Part shown: positions 45,788 through 55,116 of the stretch, one piece after another
Numbering within the stretch: position 1 is the first letter of the stretch
How the letters are laid out: every line of letters starts with the position of its first letter
Assembly: GCA_964596125.1 (NCBI GenBank)
Contig: CAZQRP010000004.1
Location: 124,001 to 188,000, forward strand
Source of the DNA: CAZQRP01 sp964596125
GTDB lineage: Bacteria > Chloroflexota > Dehalococcoidia > GIF9 > UBA5629
Length of the DNA: 64,000 nt
Direction of reading: 5' to 3'
The notes under the pieces: generated by a model
What the model was told of the DNA's origin: nothing
The model's input: only the letters and a program-made list of their open reading frames with translations
The model's database searches: none
Position numbers and translations under genes: made by a program

Positions 45788-46023
45788 GTCTTCACGACTC
45801 TACAGGATTTGCATCAGGATTCTATGAACGAAGGTACTGGTTGCTAGCTATCATAAAAAGGTGAGTCACGGAGGCATGTTCCCGCACCGGGAAGGTTATT
45901 TGACTTTGGTTTAGATGTGGCGGTATGCTTATTTATTAAATTCAGCCGCAGGACGGATGTAACGATTCGTAGTCCGTTTAGCATCAGACTGTATTAAAGC
46001 GCTGGCTCAAAAGAAAGGTTGAA

Positions 46024-46782
46024 ATGAGTAAATTCGCTGATAAATTACAACGTATTTACCGGACCACTGCGCAGTCCATAGGCTTCCGAAAGTCTGCCAC
46101 AGAAACTGAGGTTAATTCTCCGCTGCTTATAGCAGATTTAACTGGAGTAGGTGTAAAAAAGGCCAGTGATATAGTCAACAGCGGAATCGATGCAGCAGTT
46201 ATAAGCAGCGAAGGACTTGATGCCAGCAGCTTCAAAAGCCTGGTCACCGGCACAGGTGACATCCCTCTGGGCCTTCTATTGGCCAAGAACAGCATTGAGA
46301 ACATTCCCGACTTTGTTGATTCGGGTTGCGATTTTATTGTTTTTGACGTACAGACTCCGCTGGAATCAATAAACAGGGAAGGACTGGGGAAGATTCTAAA
46401 GATTGACAGGTCGCTTACTCCGGGCATGGTCAAAGCCATAAATGACTTAAGCATGCCGATCGACGGCGTGTTTGTTGCTGGCGATGCCTCCCCGGTTACT
46501 GTAGAACTCGTACTAATCTGCCAATTTTTTGCCGACCTGCTGGACAAACCGCTCCTGGTAACAATAAGTCCAACAGTAACCAGAGGGGAACTGAGCAGCT
46601 TGCGTGAAGCAGGTGTGAATGGATTATTACTTCCTGAACGAGTCCCGGCTAAGGTGTTTGCCGGGCTAAAAAAAATAATCACAGGTCTACCCAAAACCAG
46701 TAAACGAAAAACCAGAGGCAGCGCATTAATTCCTCAAATTGGCGGCGAGCAGAAGGTGGAAATGGAAGAGGAGGAAGACTAG
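46024..46782 (+). CDS. Conserved hypothetical, TIM-barrel-like
   Basis: A 252-residue soluble protein I cannot assign. It alternates short hydrophobic strands and helices (LLIADLTGVG, DAAVISSEG, CDFIVFDVQ, DGVFVAGDA, PLLVTISP, VNGLLLPE), the rhythm of a TIM barrel of the dihydropteroate synthase or phosphate-binding class, and ends in a strongly acidic tail. No metal or cofactor motif is obvious. AAAGG precedes the ATG. It lies between the acyl-CoA dehydrogenase and a LysE-family exporter on the same strand, about 65 bases from the latter. Confidence 0.6.
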   Translation: MSKFADKLQRIYRTTAQSIGFRKSATETEVNSPLLIADLTGVGVKKASDIVNSGIDAAVISSEGLDASSFKSLVTGTGDIPLGLLLAKNSIENIPDFVDSGCDFIVFDVQTPLESINREGLGKILKIDRSLTPGMVKAINDLSMPIDGVFVAGDASPVTVELVLICQFFADLLDKPLLVTISPTVTRGELSSLREAGVNGLLLPERVPAKVFAGLKKIITGLPKTSKRKTRGSALIPQIGGEQKVEMEEEED

Positions 46783-46847
46783 TTTTAGCTGCAATCATGC
46801 AACTGATGAACGGTTAGACGTTTAATCGTTCCCGGTTTCAGTTTATC

Positions 46848-47471
46848 TTGAAGAATATGACAGCGAGTCTCGGTCTATTTCTACTTTCGGCAGCAGGTAT
46901 ATCCCTTTCCGGTGTTATGGCTCCCGGGCCGGTTACTGCGGCAATCATCACGAAAGGCTATCGAGATAAAAATGCCGGTATATCCATAGCCCTGGGACAT
47001 GCGGTTATTGAACTCCCACTTATAGCGCTCATTTATTTTGGTTTCGCTCACTACATTACATCTCCGGAGGTTAAGAGATTCATCGGCCTGGCGGGCGGCT
47101 TGATGCTTATTTTTATGGGCTCGATAATGTTTCGGACCATGGGAAGGACCGTTGGAGAAGCTGCTGATCTACCATACAACTCTCTGGTCACAGGAATCGT
47201 GACTACAGGAGCAAATCCCTATTTCTTTATATGGTGGGCTACTATCGGTGTCGCCCTTATAGCCAGTGCTACTGAGTGGGGAATATATGGGCTTCTTATT
47301 TTTGCAGTGGTACACTGGACATGTGACCTGGTCTGGAACCAGTTTGTTTCCTTAACGGTGTTCAAAACGAAGCACCTATGGACACTGAAAGTGCAGAAGG
47401 TTGTTTTCAGTATTTGTGCACTTATCCTGGTCGGATTCGGGGCCTGGTTTTGTCTCTCGGTCTTCTTCTAG
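46848..47471 (+). CDS. LysE-family exporter
   Basis: A 207-residue membrane protein with about six hydrophobic spans. It begins with the family pattern GVMAPGPVTAAIITKGY and continues with a second-helix segment and the TGANPYFFIWWATIG motif of LysE/RhtB exporters. The substrate is usually an amino acid or small metabolite. The frame starts at TTG; an ATG three codons later (46857) is equally possible. It converges on the GuaB3 gene with a gap of only 12 bases and no visible terminator. Confidence 0.85.
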   Translation: MKNMTASLGLFLLSAAGISLSGVMAPGPVTAAIITKGYRDKNAGISIALGHAVIELPLIALIYFGFAHYITSPEVKRFIGLAGGLMLIFMGSIMFRTMGRTVGEAADLPYNSLVTGIVTTGANPYFFIWWATIGVALIASATEWGIYGLLIFAVVHWTCDLVWNQFVSLTVFKTKHLWTLKVQKVVFSICALILVGFGAWFCLSVFF

Positions 47472-47483
47472 CTGCCTTCCGAC

Positions 47484-48629
47484 TTAACACATACCCTGCA
47501 TGGCCTGGAAGTATTTGCCTTCGGTTTTTATTGCTGGAGCGATTACCATTTTTACCTTGTGCATATCTCTAATAGTAAGAGCGCCGCAGACACCCATAGC
47601 CGTGCGCAGGGCACCAATAAAATTTTCTGAACCGTCGGTAACCGAGGTAGGTCCGAACAGAAGCTGTTTTAGCGGAGCCCGGGTACCAATCTTCACGCGT
47701 GTACCTCTGGGTAGCTCAGGATGAGAATGGGACATACCCCAGTGGTAGCCTTTCCCAGGCGCCTCCGTCGCCTGTGCCAGAGGTGATCCCAGCATCACGG
47801 CATCGGCTCCCGAAGCAAAGCATTTACATAGATCACTTCCGATCCGGATGCCGCCGTCGGTAATTACCTGCACATATTTACCGGTCTCCTTAAAATATGT
47901 TTCACGGGCAGCAGCACAATCCATCGTGGCTGTCACCTGAGGAACTCCCACACCCAGGACTTCCCTGGTAGTACAAGCAGCACCAGGTCCAACACCGACA
48001 AGGATGCCGTCAATCCCGGTCCTCATCAGTTCCAGAGCAGCACCATAGCTGACACAATTACCAACCACAATTGGCAGAGATACCATCTGGGACAGCTCGG
48101 AGAAGACAAGTCCGTGGTAGCTCTTAGAAATGTGGCGGGCGGTGGTAACCGTAGACTGGACAACCAGAATATCGGCTCCCGCTTCCTCGGCAAGCGGGGC
48201 TAATCTTTTAGTGGTAGCCGGAATTACTGAGACCGCACACACAGCTCCGGCCTTTTTTACCTTTTCAATACGCTCTGCAATGAGATTATCTTGAATAGGT
48301 TGCGCATATATTTTCTGGAGCAGCGCAGTGACCTCCGTATCAGAAGCCCGGACTATTTCTGCCAGGACTTCATCGGGATTTTCATATCGTGTTTGTACTC
48401 CATCCAGATTAAGGACAGCCAGTCCACCCAATTCATTGAATCGAATGGCGACATTCGGGTCAACGACAGCATCCATAGCCGAAGCCAGGATCGGGACAGC
48501 AAAGGTGAAATTGCTCAGGGTAAGATTGATGTTTGTCTGGTCGGGATTGATGGTTACATCACCGGGGACAATGGCAACTTCATCAAAACCATAAGCACGC
48601 TCCATATTCTTAAATATAGGGATAGTCAT
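47484..48629 (-). CDS. GuaB3-family IMP dehydrogenase-related protein
   Basis: A 381-residue TIM-barrel enzyme of the IMP dehydrogenase/GMP reductase group without CBS domains. The catalytic loop is VGPGAACTTREVLGVG with the active cysteine, and ITDGGIRIGSDLCK provides the phosphate-binding segment. The N-terminal YGFDEVAIVPGD and the late LPRGTRVKIGT stretch match the GuaB3 branch known from actinobacteria. It probably oxidises IMP to XMP for guanine nucleotides. A strong promoter (48657-48685) lies 28 bases upstream, and the gene is divergent from rsmI. Confidence 0.88.
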   Translation of the reverse strand: MTIPIFKNMERAYGFDEVAIVPGDVTINPDQTNINLTLSNFTFAVPILASAMDAVVDPNVAIRFNELGGLAVLNLDGVQTRYENPDEVLAEIVRASDTEVTALLQKIYAQPIQDNLIAERIEKVKKAGAVCAVSVIPATTKRLAPLAEEAGADILVVQSTVTTARHISKSYHGLVFSELSQMVSLPIVVGNCVSYGAALELMRTGIDGILVGVGPGAACTTREVLGVGVPQVTATMDCAAARETYFKETGKYVQVITDGGIRIGSDLCKCFASGADAVMLGSPLAQATEAPGKGYHWGMSHSHPELPRGTRVKIGTRAPLKQLLFGPTSVTDGSENFIGALRTAMGVCGALTIRDMHKVKMVIAPAIKTEGKYFQAMQGMC

Positions 48630-48656
48630 GTTTGCCCCTTCAGAAGGTTGGCAAAG

Positions 48657-48685
48657 ACTATAGCAGAGGCGGTAACTAAAGTCAA
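48657..48685 (-). promoter_or_regulatory. Promoter of the GuaB3 gene
   Basis: Minus-strand TTGACT, 17-base spacer, TATAGT. The transcript would start about 20 bases before the ATG. This is one of the best sigma-70-like promoters in the window. Confidence 0.65.
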
Positions 48686-48717
48686 GTCAGTAATGCCTCT
48701 ATTTTGCATTAATAGAC

Positions 48718-48746
48718 TAGACCCATTTGTGGCAGTAGGTTATAAT
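48718..48746 (+). promoter_or_regulatory. Promoter of rsmI
   Basis: TAGACC, 17-base spacer, TATAAT. The expected start of transcription is only about 8 bases before the GTG start codon, and no Shine-Dalgarno sequence is present, so the rsmI message is nearly leaderless. Confidence 0.6.
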
Positions 48747-48760
48747 GGTTCAAGCAAATT

Positions 48761-49582
48761 GTGTCTGCGCTTTATGTTATTGCCACGCCTATTGGTAACC
48801 TGGAAGACATTTCTTTACGTGCTTTACGTTTGTTAGGTCAAGTGAAATTGATTGCCGCTGAGGACACGCGTACCACGCGCCATCTGCTTACTACTTATAA
48901 TATAAAAACTGCGCTTACCAGCTATCATGAGTACAACAAGCGAGCCAAACTTGATTACCTCATGAAATATCTGAGTGAAGGAGATGTAGCTCTTGTTTCG
49001 GAAGCTGGCATGCCTGGATTAAGCGACACCGGTTATGAAATTATTACGGCTGCGATTAAGCACGGTATTCCCGTTGTGCCTGTTCCCGGCGCCTCGGCAG
49101 TAGTAACTGCATTAATAGCCTCCGGACTACCAACGGATCAATTCATTTATCTCGGCTTTTTGCCCCGCCGAAAGGGAGACAGGCGAAGTCTGCTTCGGTC
49201 GGTTGCCGATGAACCAAGAACTATAGTCGCTTTCGAAGCCCCACACCGGCTTTTAAGTGCACTACACGATGCTCTGGAGGTTCTGGGGGAAAGGCGACTG
49301 GCAGTTTGTCGCGAGCTCACCAAGATTCACGAAGAAATATTCAGGGGTACATTGGGCAAGGCAATAGACCATTTCACCCAGCCCAAAGGTGAATTCACAT
49401 TGGTAATCGAAGGTAGTAAAACGGCAGAACCTGAAATCGATAAACGTATTGAAATGGAGTTGGGCAAACTCTATCAACAGGGGGCTGGTGCCAGGGAAGC
49501 AGTCGCCCACGTGTCTGAAATGAGCGGCATATCAAAGAAGAAACTGTATCAAGTATGGCTTAAGCTAAATAGAGGAGACTAA
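48761..49582 (+). CDS. rsmI: 16S rRNA 2'-O-methyltransferase RsmI
   Basis: A 273-residue SAM-dependent methyltransferase that modifies C1402 of 16S rRNA. Family signatures are plain: YVIATPIGNLEDISLRAL, AEDTRTTRHLL, SYHEYN, SEAGMPGLSDTG and PVPGASAVVTAL. The C-terminal helix-turn-helix region (EMSGISKKKLYQVW) is typical. The start is GTG with no ribosome site. It is followed by a small zinc-ribbon gene after two bases and then by metG and a polyprenyl synthase, forming a housekeeping operon. Confidence 0.96.
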   Translation: MSALYVIATPIGNLEDISLRALRLLGQVKLIAAEDTRTTRHLLTTYNIKTALTSYHEYNKRAKLDYLMKYLSEGDVALVSEAGMPGLSDTGYEIITAAIKHGIPVVPVPGASAVVTALIASGLPTDQFIYLGFLPRRKGDRRSLLRSVADEPRTIVAFEAPHRLLSALHDALEVLGERRLAVCRELTKIHEEIFRGTLGKAIDHFTQPKGEFTLVIEGSKTAEPEIDKRIEMELGKLYQQGAGAREAVAHVSEMSGISKKKLYQVWLKLNRGD

Positions 49583-49584
49583 GA

Positions 49585-49803
49585 ATGCTTCGTGGATGTA
49601 TTGCTATCGGTGAAATCAAATGTGATGATTGCAAACGCAATTTTGAGCAAGGAGAGAGGTACTTAATCATTGAAGATGAGGAAAAGGAAGATGGAAAACA
49701 GCGCCTATGTATTGAATGCTGTTCTAAGAAAAAATACGTTGTCTATGCCACCGAAAAAGGTGAAGAGGTGCTCACCTTTTTCGCACAGGAACAACAGCCA
49801 TGA
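49585..49803 (+). CDS. Small zinc-ribbon protein
   Basis: A 72-residue protein starting two bases after rsmI. It has two cysteine pairs (KCDDCKR near residue 12 and LCIECCSKK near residue 42), enough for one zinc site, with an acidic middle (EDEEKEDGK). No further family signature is recognised. Its tight linkage to rsmI and metG suggests a translation-related role, but this is position only. Confidence 0.75.
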   Translation: MLRGCIAIGEIKCDDCKRNFEQGERYLIIEDEEKEDGKQRLCIECCSKKKYVVYATEKGEEVLTFFAQEQQP

Positions 49804-49845
49804 TAGAATTCGAATGATTACGATACTGGATTCCGAGGTAAATAC

Positions 49846-51513
49846 GTGTCCGATACCATATTAGTTGGAGTCGCCTGGCCCTACGCTAATGGTCCGCTTC
49901 ACCTGGGGCATATAGCCGGTGCTTACTTACCGGCAGATATTTTCGCACGCTACCACCGTATTAAGGGTAACAATGTGCTGATGGTCTCCGGCAGCGACCA
50001 GCATGGGGCACCCATCACCCTGCGCGCCGAGCAGGAACAGAAATCACCTCAAGAGATAGTGACCCGGTATCACCGGGAGTTTCTAGACTGCTGGCAGAAA
50101 CTGGGTATCTCTTTTGACCTGTTCACCACAACGGGTACTTCAAACCATACTCAGGTAGTCCACGACATTTTCCTCAAGCTATTAAAAAACGGGTACCTTT
50201 ATAAGGAAACCATGCCCCAGGCCTACTGCCCTAACTGCCAGCGTTTTATGCCTGATCGCTATATCGAAGGTACCTGCCCATACTGTCGATTCCCGGATGC
50301 AAGAGGTGACCAGTGTGACGAATGTGGTCGGACGCTAAATCCTGTTGACCTCATTGATTTTCGCTGCCGTATCTGTTCCACCACTCCTCGCTTTCAGGAC
50401 TCCGAGCATTTTTTTCTCCGCCTAAGCGCTTTCGAGGATAGACTGAAATCATGGGTCAAGGAACAGACTCACTGGCGACAAAATGTGCTGAATTTCACTC
50501 TTGGTATCCTGGAGGGCGGGCTTAAAGACCGGGCAATAACCCGCGACCTTGAATGGGGCGTTACTGTGCCACAGTCCGGGTTTGAGCAGAAACGCATTTA
50601 TGTCTGGTTTGAAGCGGTGATTGGCTATCTCTCAGCAAGCAAAGAGTGGGCCAGTCTGCAGGGCGATACCGAAGCCTGGCAGCCATTCTGGGGAAATGAC
50701 GCTAAAAGCTACTATTTTATAGGTAAAGACAACATTCCGTTTCATACACTTATCTGGCCGGCAATGTTAATGGGCTATGAGAATCTTGCCCTCCCCAGCG
50801 ACGTTCCGGCTAACGAGTTTCTGACAATTGAAGGCAAGCGGCTTTCAACCAGCCGTAATTGGGCAGTCTGGCTTCCCGATTATTTGGAGAGTTATGACCC
50901 TGATCCCCTGCGATATATTCTCTCCATTAATATGCCGGAAGTAGGCGATACCGATTTCTCCTGGCGTGAATTCCTCCGCCGCAACAACGATGAACTGGTG
51001 GCTACATATGGTAATCTGGCCCACCGGGTCCTTACTTTTACCAGTCGCAATTTCAACGGGATAACTCCGGAACCTGGTGAACTTGACAGCCAGAGTCAGG
51101 GACTTCTTCACAAAGCCGAGGATACGCTGGAAAACGTTGACAAATTTATCAACCAATGCCACTTTAAGGATGGTATTAAAACAGCTATGGCTCTGGCCCA
51201 GGAAGCAAACCGGTACCTGGACGACAAAGCTCCGTGGAAAACTATCAAACACGACAGCCAGGCTGCAGCTAAAGCCATTTATGGAGCACTGGCAGCACTC
51301 TCAGCTTTGAAAACTGTTTTTTATCCGTACCTGCCCTTTAGCTCTCAAAAGCTACATAATTTTCTGGGCTTCGACGGAAATGTAGATTCAGATGGGTGGA
51401 AGTTTCAACTACCATTGGCAGGTAAGAAATTACCAACTCCACAGCCACTGTTTCACAAGCTCGATGAGGACATTATAGATAAAGAAACGAGCCGCATGGG
51501 ACAGCAAAGATGA
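49846..51513 (+). CDS. metG: Methionyl-tRNA synthetase
   Basis: A 555-residue class I synthetase that charges initiator and elongator tRNA-Met. The HIGH motif reads HLGHIAG near residue 20 and the KMSKS loop reads KRLSTSR near residue 333. The connective domain has zinc cysteine pairs (CPNC, CPYC, CDEC, CRIC), the double-knuckle type. There is no C-terminal tRNA-binding extension, so it is the short form. It starts with GTG after the small zinc-ribbon gene and overlaps the polyprenyl synthase gene by four bases. Confidence 0.97.
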   Translation: MSDTILVGVAWPYANGPLHLGHIAGAYLPADIFARYHRIKGNNVLMVSGSDQHGAPITLRAEQEQKSPQEIVTRYHREFLDCWQKLGISFDLFTTTGTSNHTQVVHDIFLKLLKNGYLYKETMPQAYCPNCQRFMPDRYIEGTCPYCRFPDARGDQCDECGRTLNPVDLIDFRCRICSTTPRFQDSEHFFLRLSAFEDRLKSWVKEQTHWRQNVLNFTLGILEGGLKDRAITRDLEWGVTVPQSGFEQKRIYVWFEAVIGYLSASKEWASLQGDTEAWQPFWGNDAKSYYFIGKDNIPFHTLIWPAMLMGYENLALPSDVPANEFLTIEGKRLSTSRNWAVWLPDYLESYDPDPLRYILSINMPEVGDTDFSWREFLRRNNDELVATYGNLAHRVLTFTSRNFNGITPEPGELDSQSQGLLHKAEDTLENVDKFINQCHFKDGIKTAMALAQEANRYLDDKAPWKTIKHDSQAAAKAIYGALAALSALKTVFYPYLPFSSQKLHNFLGFDGNVDSDGWKFQLPLAGKKLPTPQPLFHKLDEDIIDKETSRMGQQR

Positions 51514-52472
51514 ACCTTAACAACATTTATAAGCCCATAAAAGGTGATCTGGAGAAAATCGAACAAACCCTGGCGTCAGTAGCCAATGTTAATATTCCCC
51601 TGCTTGCTCAGTTGCTGGAATATTTATTAATAAATGGAGGTAAAAGAATCCGGCCATCGCTTACACTGCTCAGCGGAAGATTCTATAATTATGACCTTAC
51701 TTTACTGGTGCCGATGGCGGCTGGAGTTGAGCTGCTTCATAGTGCGACTTTGGTCCATGATGACATTGTTGACAACGCAGAGGTCCGCCGCGGCAAGCCA
51801 TCAATCAGTCATGCATGGGGTGAAGCCAGTGCATTGCTCCTTGGTGATTACCTTTTTGCCAAGGCGGCAAGCCTCGTAGCCAGTACGGGAAACTTGAGAG
51901 TAATAGACCTCTTTGCCCAAACACTTATGACAATTTCCGGGGGTGAGTTAGCTCAGATAAATATTGTATTTGATAATAGACGGGCTCGCGATCATTATTA
52001 CCAATGGATCAGTGCCAAGACAGCACGACTTTTCTCAACAGCAACCGAGTCCGGGGCTATTTTAAGTGGAGCGCCAGAAGAGGCAATAAGCACACTGAAA
52101 GAATATGGTCATAACTTCGGCATGGCTTTTCAAGTTGTGGATGATGTACTGGATTTTATCGGTCAGGAAGCTGAATTGGGCAAGCCAATCGGTTCCGATT
52201 TAACCGAAGGCGCAGTGACTCTACCATCGATACTTTTTGCCGAATCTAATCCGGAGGGCGATTTAATAAAGAACGTAATTGAAAACAGAGATGTCGGAAG
52301 TGTAGCACTCGTCGTGGAAAAGGTTCTGGCCTCGTCAGTTATCGATGAATGTCTTGCTATAGCCTCCGATTTTTGTTCTCGAGCCTGCAAGGCTCTGGAG
52401 AAACTCCCCCCTGGTAATTCCCGTCAGGCTCTATTTGACCTGGCTACTTACATTATCCAGCGGAGGAAATAG
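51510..52472 (+). CDS. Polyprenyl diphosphate synthase
   Basis: A 320-residue trans-prenyltransferase with both aspartate-rich motifs: LVHDDIVDNAEVRRG (first, near residue 83) and FQVVDDVLDFIG (second, near residue 210), plus GGKRIRPSL at the substrate site. It elongates isoprenoid diphosphates for menaquinone tails or carrier lipids; chain length cannot be read safely. ATGA overlap with metG couples the two. It converges on moaE with six bases between the stop codons. Confidence 0.94.
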   Translation: MNLNNIYKPIKGDLEKIEQTLASVANVNIPLLAQLLEYLLINGGKRIRPSLTLLSGRFYNYDLTLLVPMAAGVELLHSATLVHDDIVDNAEVRRGKPSISHAWGEASALLLGDYLFAKAASLVASTGNLRVIDLFAQTLMTISGGELAQINIVFDNRRARDHYYQWISAKTARLFSTATESGAILSGAPEEAISTLKEYGHNFGMAFQVVDDVLDFIGQEAELGKPIGSDLTEGAVTLPSILFAESNPEGDLIKNVIENRDVGSVALVVEKVLASSVIDECLAIASDFCSRACKALEKLPPGNSRQALFDLATYIIQRRK

Positions 52473-52478
52473 TAACTA

Positions 52479-52892
52479 TCACTTTCGGTTTCCTATGTAG
52501 CTTTCGCCGTTTTCATATATATCTTTTTCCGTTGTAACTCCACCCTGTTTAATTCTGTCAACTGCATACTGGCAGGCTTGAAAGGCTTCCTGACGATGAG
52601 GTGCCGCCACAGCGACAATAAGTGCGATTTCGCCAACCTTTAACCTACCAATCCTACGGCAAATGGCTATGTCTTGAAGTTGCCACTTCTGGTAAATCTC
52701 TGATGCTATCTCCTGGAGCTTTGCCTCACCGTCTTCTCGACAGGCCTCGACTTCCAGGAAAGCAACAGGATTGCCTTCCTGACATGTGTTACGTACCATA
52801 CCGGTGAACGTAATGACATTACCATACTCGTCCTTCATGAGGTTATTGGCTACGAGTTCCGGAGAGAGGGGATCTGATGTAATCTGTATCAT
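52479..52892 (-). CDS. moaE: Molybdopterin synthase catalytic subunit MoaE
   Basis: A 137-residue MoaE, which transfers sulfur from MoaD thiocarboxylate to precursor Z. The signatures are FTGMVRN near the start, EVEACREDGEAKLQEIA, RIGRLKVGEIALIVAVAAPHRQEAF and the lysine-bearing TEKDIYENG segment near the C-terminus. No moaD or moaA is adjacent. It lies 42 bases downstream of ftsH on the same strand with no ribosome site of its own. It serves the many molybdenum enzymes in the window. Confidence 0.94.
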   Translation of the reverse strand: MIQITSDPLSPELVANNLMKDEYGNVITFTGMVRNTCQEGNPVAFLEVEACREDGEAKLQEIASEIYQKWQLQDIAICRRIGRLKVGEIALIVAVAAPHRQEAFQACQYAVDRIKQGGVTTEKDIYENGESYIGNRK

Positions 52893-52934
52893 GACAAATA
52901 TGGGGATGCTATCCAGTCTGCAAACATAATCCGG

Positions 52935-54779
52935 TTATGAAGCCGGAGCGGGCTCTAACTCAGTCGAAGGTAGCTTTTGTTTCATCAATGATTCAAACGT
53001 TTCTTCGTCAATAGTCTCCTCAGCAATCAGATGTCTAGCGATGAGTTTTAGCCTCTCTTTATTTTCCGCCAGAATATTCTTGGCTATCTCGTGAGCATGC
53101 TGAATAAGCTTATATACTTCTTCATCAATCTTTAATGCTATCTTCTCACTGTAATTTCGCTGCTCGTGGATCTCACGGCCCAGGAAAACGAGTTCCTCAC
53201 GTTTACCAAATGTGCGAGGTCCCAGTTCATCGCTCATTCCATACTCAGTCACCATTTTACGGGCAATTTTTGTTGCCTGCTCAAGATCATTTTGTGCTCC
53301 AGTGCTAACTTCACCAAAAGCAATCTCTTCTGCTGCCCTTCCGGCCAGACTGACAGCCAGTATATCGTTAAATTGTGAACGGGTCCATAAATGGCGGTCT
53401 TCTGTAGGTAGAAAGCGTGTCCAGCCTCCAGCCATTCCACGAGCTACTATAGTTATTTTGTGTACCGGGTCAGCATTCGGGAGCATCTTAGCTGCCAGGG
53501 CATGCCCGGACTCATGATAGGCAGTAATTTCCTTCTCTTTCTCACTTATTATCCGTCCCTTCCTCTCTGGACCGGCGATAACCCGGTCAATCGAGTCCTC
53601 CAGCTCCTTGGTACTGATATCCTTACGGTCACGCCTGGCCGCCAGCAGGGCTGACTCATTTATCAAGTTGGCTAAATCGGCGCCGCTAAAGCCAGGAGTC
53701 TGTTTAGCTATTACCTCAAGGCTTGAGTCCTTGGCCATGGGCTTGCCCTTAGCATGAACATCAAGTATAGCTTTGCGGCCATTTATATCCGGCTGGTCGA
53801 TAACAACATGACGGTCAAAGCGACCTGGCCGTAGCAAAGCCGGATCCAGAATATCGGGGCGATTGGTAGCAGCAAGGACAATAATATTGGTACTGGTATC
53901 GAAACCATCCATTTCCACCAGTATCTGGTTTAAGGTTTGCTCACGTTCATCATGGCCGCCACCCAGACCTGCGCCACGGTGTCGACCAACAGCATCAATC
54001 TCATCAACGAAGACAATACACGGTGCATTCCGCTTGGCCTGATCAAATAAGTCTCTAACTCTGGAAGCCCCGACACCGACAAACATTTCAACAAACTCAC
54101 TCCCACTGATAGAGAAAAACGGGACTCCTGCTTCACCGGCAACAGCTCTGGCTATCAGTGTCTTCCCACAGCCGGGAGGCCCGACCAGGAGGATACCACG
54201 TGGTATTCGAGCTCCCAGGGCCAGGAATTTCTGAGGCGACCTGAGAAACTCCACCACTTCCTGTAGTTCACCCTTGGCTTCATCAACTCCGGCAACATCC
54301 CCAAATGTGACAGAAGGCTTGTTGTCTGCTGCCAGCCGCGCTCGGCTCTTGCCAAAGTTGAAAGCTTGAGTATTGGCTCCCCGGGCTGAACGAAACAGGA
54401 AAAAGAGCAAAGCACCAAACAAAAGAAGAGGAACAAAACTGATTAATATTCCTCCCCAGTCGAAGCCACCAGCCTTAACGTCCAGGTTTATTTTACCCTT
54501 ATTGAGCGGTATTCCCGCAGCTTCGAGTGCATCCATGAGCTCTTTGGTACTGCCGACAAAAGATGCTTTATTTACTTCCTTACCCTCTTTTAAGCCGATA
54601 AGAGTATTCCCTTGTTGTTGAATAGTATCGATTTCGCCCTGCTTGGCCTGGTCGATAAAGGCATAAAAACTAACTTCTTCCGGCCCTTTCGATATCGGCA
54701 AAAAGCTGAAAGCCAGGGCTACTATCGCCACCAAAATAACGATATAAAATAGACTACCTTGCCACCATCTTGCTTTCAT
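52935..54779 (-). CDS. ftsH: ATP-dependent zinc metalloprotease FtsH
   Basis: A 614-residue membrane-anchored AAA+ protease. Two membrane helices (about residues 9-26 and 112-128) flank a small outer domain. The AAA module has GPPGCGKT (Walker A), IVFVDEIDAVG (Walker B) and the second region of homology (ATNRPDILDPALLRPGRFDR). The protease domain has the zinc motif HESGHALAA and a downstream Asp ligand region. It degrades misassembled membrane proteins and regulators. Its promoter gives a leader of only about 16 bases with AAGGAAGG before the ATG. Confidence 0.97.
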   Translation of the reverse strand: MKARWWQGSLFYIVILVAIVALAFSFLPISKGPEEVSFYAFIDQAKQGEIDTIQQQGNTLIGLKEGKEVNKASFVGSTKELMDALEAAGIPLNKGKINLDVKAGGFDWGGILISFVPLLLFGALLFFLFRSARGANTQAFNFGKSRARLAADNKPSVTFGDVAGVDEAKGELQEVVEFLRSPQKFLALGARIPRGILLVGPPGCGKTLIARAVAGEAGVPFFSISGSEFVEMFVGVGASRVRDLFDQAKRNAPCIVFVDEIDAVGRHRGAGLGGGHDEREQTLNQILVEMDGFDTSTNIIVLAATNRPDILDPALLRPGRFDRHVVIDQPDINGRKAILDVHAKGKPMAKDSSLEVIAKQTPGFSGADLANLINESALLAARRDRKDISTKELEDSIDRVIAGPERKGRIISEKEKEITAYHESGHALAAKMLPNADPVHKITIVARGMAGGWTRFLPTEDRHLWTRSQFNDILAVSLAGRAAEEIAFGEVSTGAQNDLEQATKIARKMVTEYGMSDELGPRTFGKREELVFLGREIHEQRNYSEKIALKIDEEVYKLIQHAHEIAKNILAENKERLKLIARHLIAEETIDEETFESLMKQKLPSTELEPAPAS

Positions 54780-54801
54780 ATACTATCCTTCCTTTGAACT
54801 A

Positions 54802-54830
54802 ATTATAGCAGAAACTGTTATATACGTGAA
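54802..54830 (-). promoter_or_regulatory. Promoter of ftsH
   Basis: Minus-strand TTCACG, 17-base spacer, TATAAT, about 22 bases upstream of the ftsH ATG. Confidence 0.6.
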
Positions 54831-55069
54831 AAAAAACTTCTTTAAATCTCCTTTTCCGATGCCCTTTTTATTAATAATGGGCTGCCATATGAAACAGGGC
54901 CTTAAGTCATGCTGGCACTGAGTACCCTGGGCGTTAAGCCTCAGCTCAAAGCTGCCAGAGGCAGTTTGCATGATTTTTATCCCGGTTGTCACAGCACAGG
55001 CGCTCGAAACCTTGCACCACCTGTCACCGGTAACCTAGACAGGTACACCAATCGGGACACAGGTAAATA
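54831..55069. other. Structured spacer between ftsH and rsfS
   Basis: About 240 bases between divergent promoters, GC-richer than other spacers. Several complementary stretches are visible, including a tight CTGCC-AGA-GGCAG hairpin at 54952-54964 and CAGGG/CCCTG arms at 54895-54929. No known RNA family can be recognised; an uncharacterised small RNA is possible. The 69-codon minus-strand frame covering part of it runs through the ftsH promoter and is not accepted. Confidence 0.35.
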
Positions 55070-55078
55070 TGATATAAT
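55070..55078 (+). promoter_or_regulatory. Extended -10 promoter of rsfS
   Basis: TGATATAAT, the extended -10 pattern TGnTATAAT, without a good -35. The transcript would begin about 30 bases before the proposed CTG start of rsfS. Confidence 0.5.
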
Positions 55079-55116
55079 AAATACATATCAAATAAATTCG
55101 GTAGGGAGATCGAGTT

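Noticed and set aside
54783..54992. 69-codon minus-strand frame upstream of ftsH
   Set aside because: It runs through the ftsH promoter and ribosome site and has no recognisable domain.
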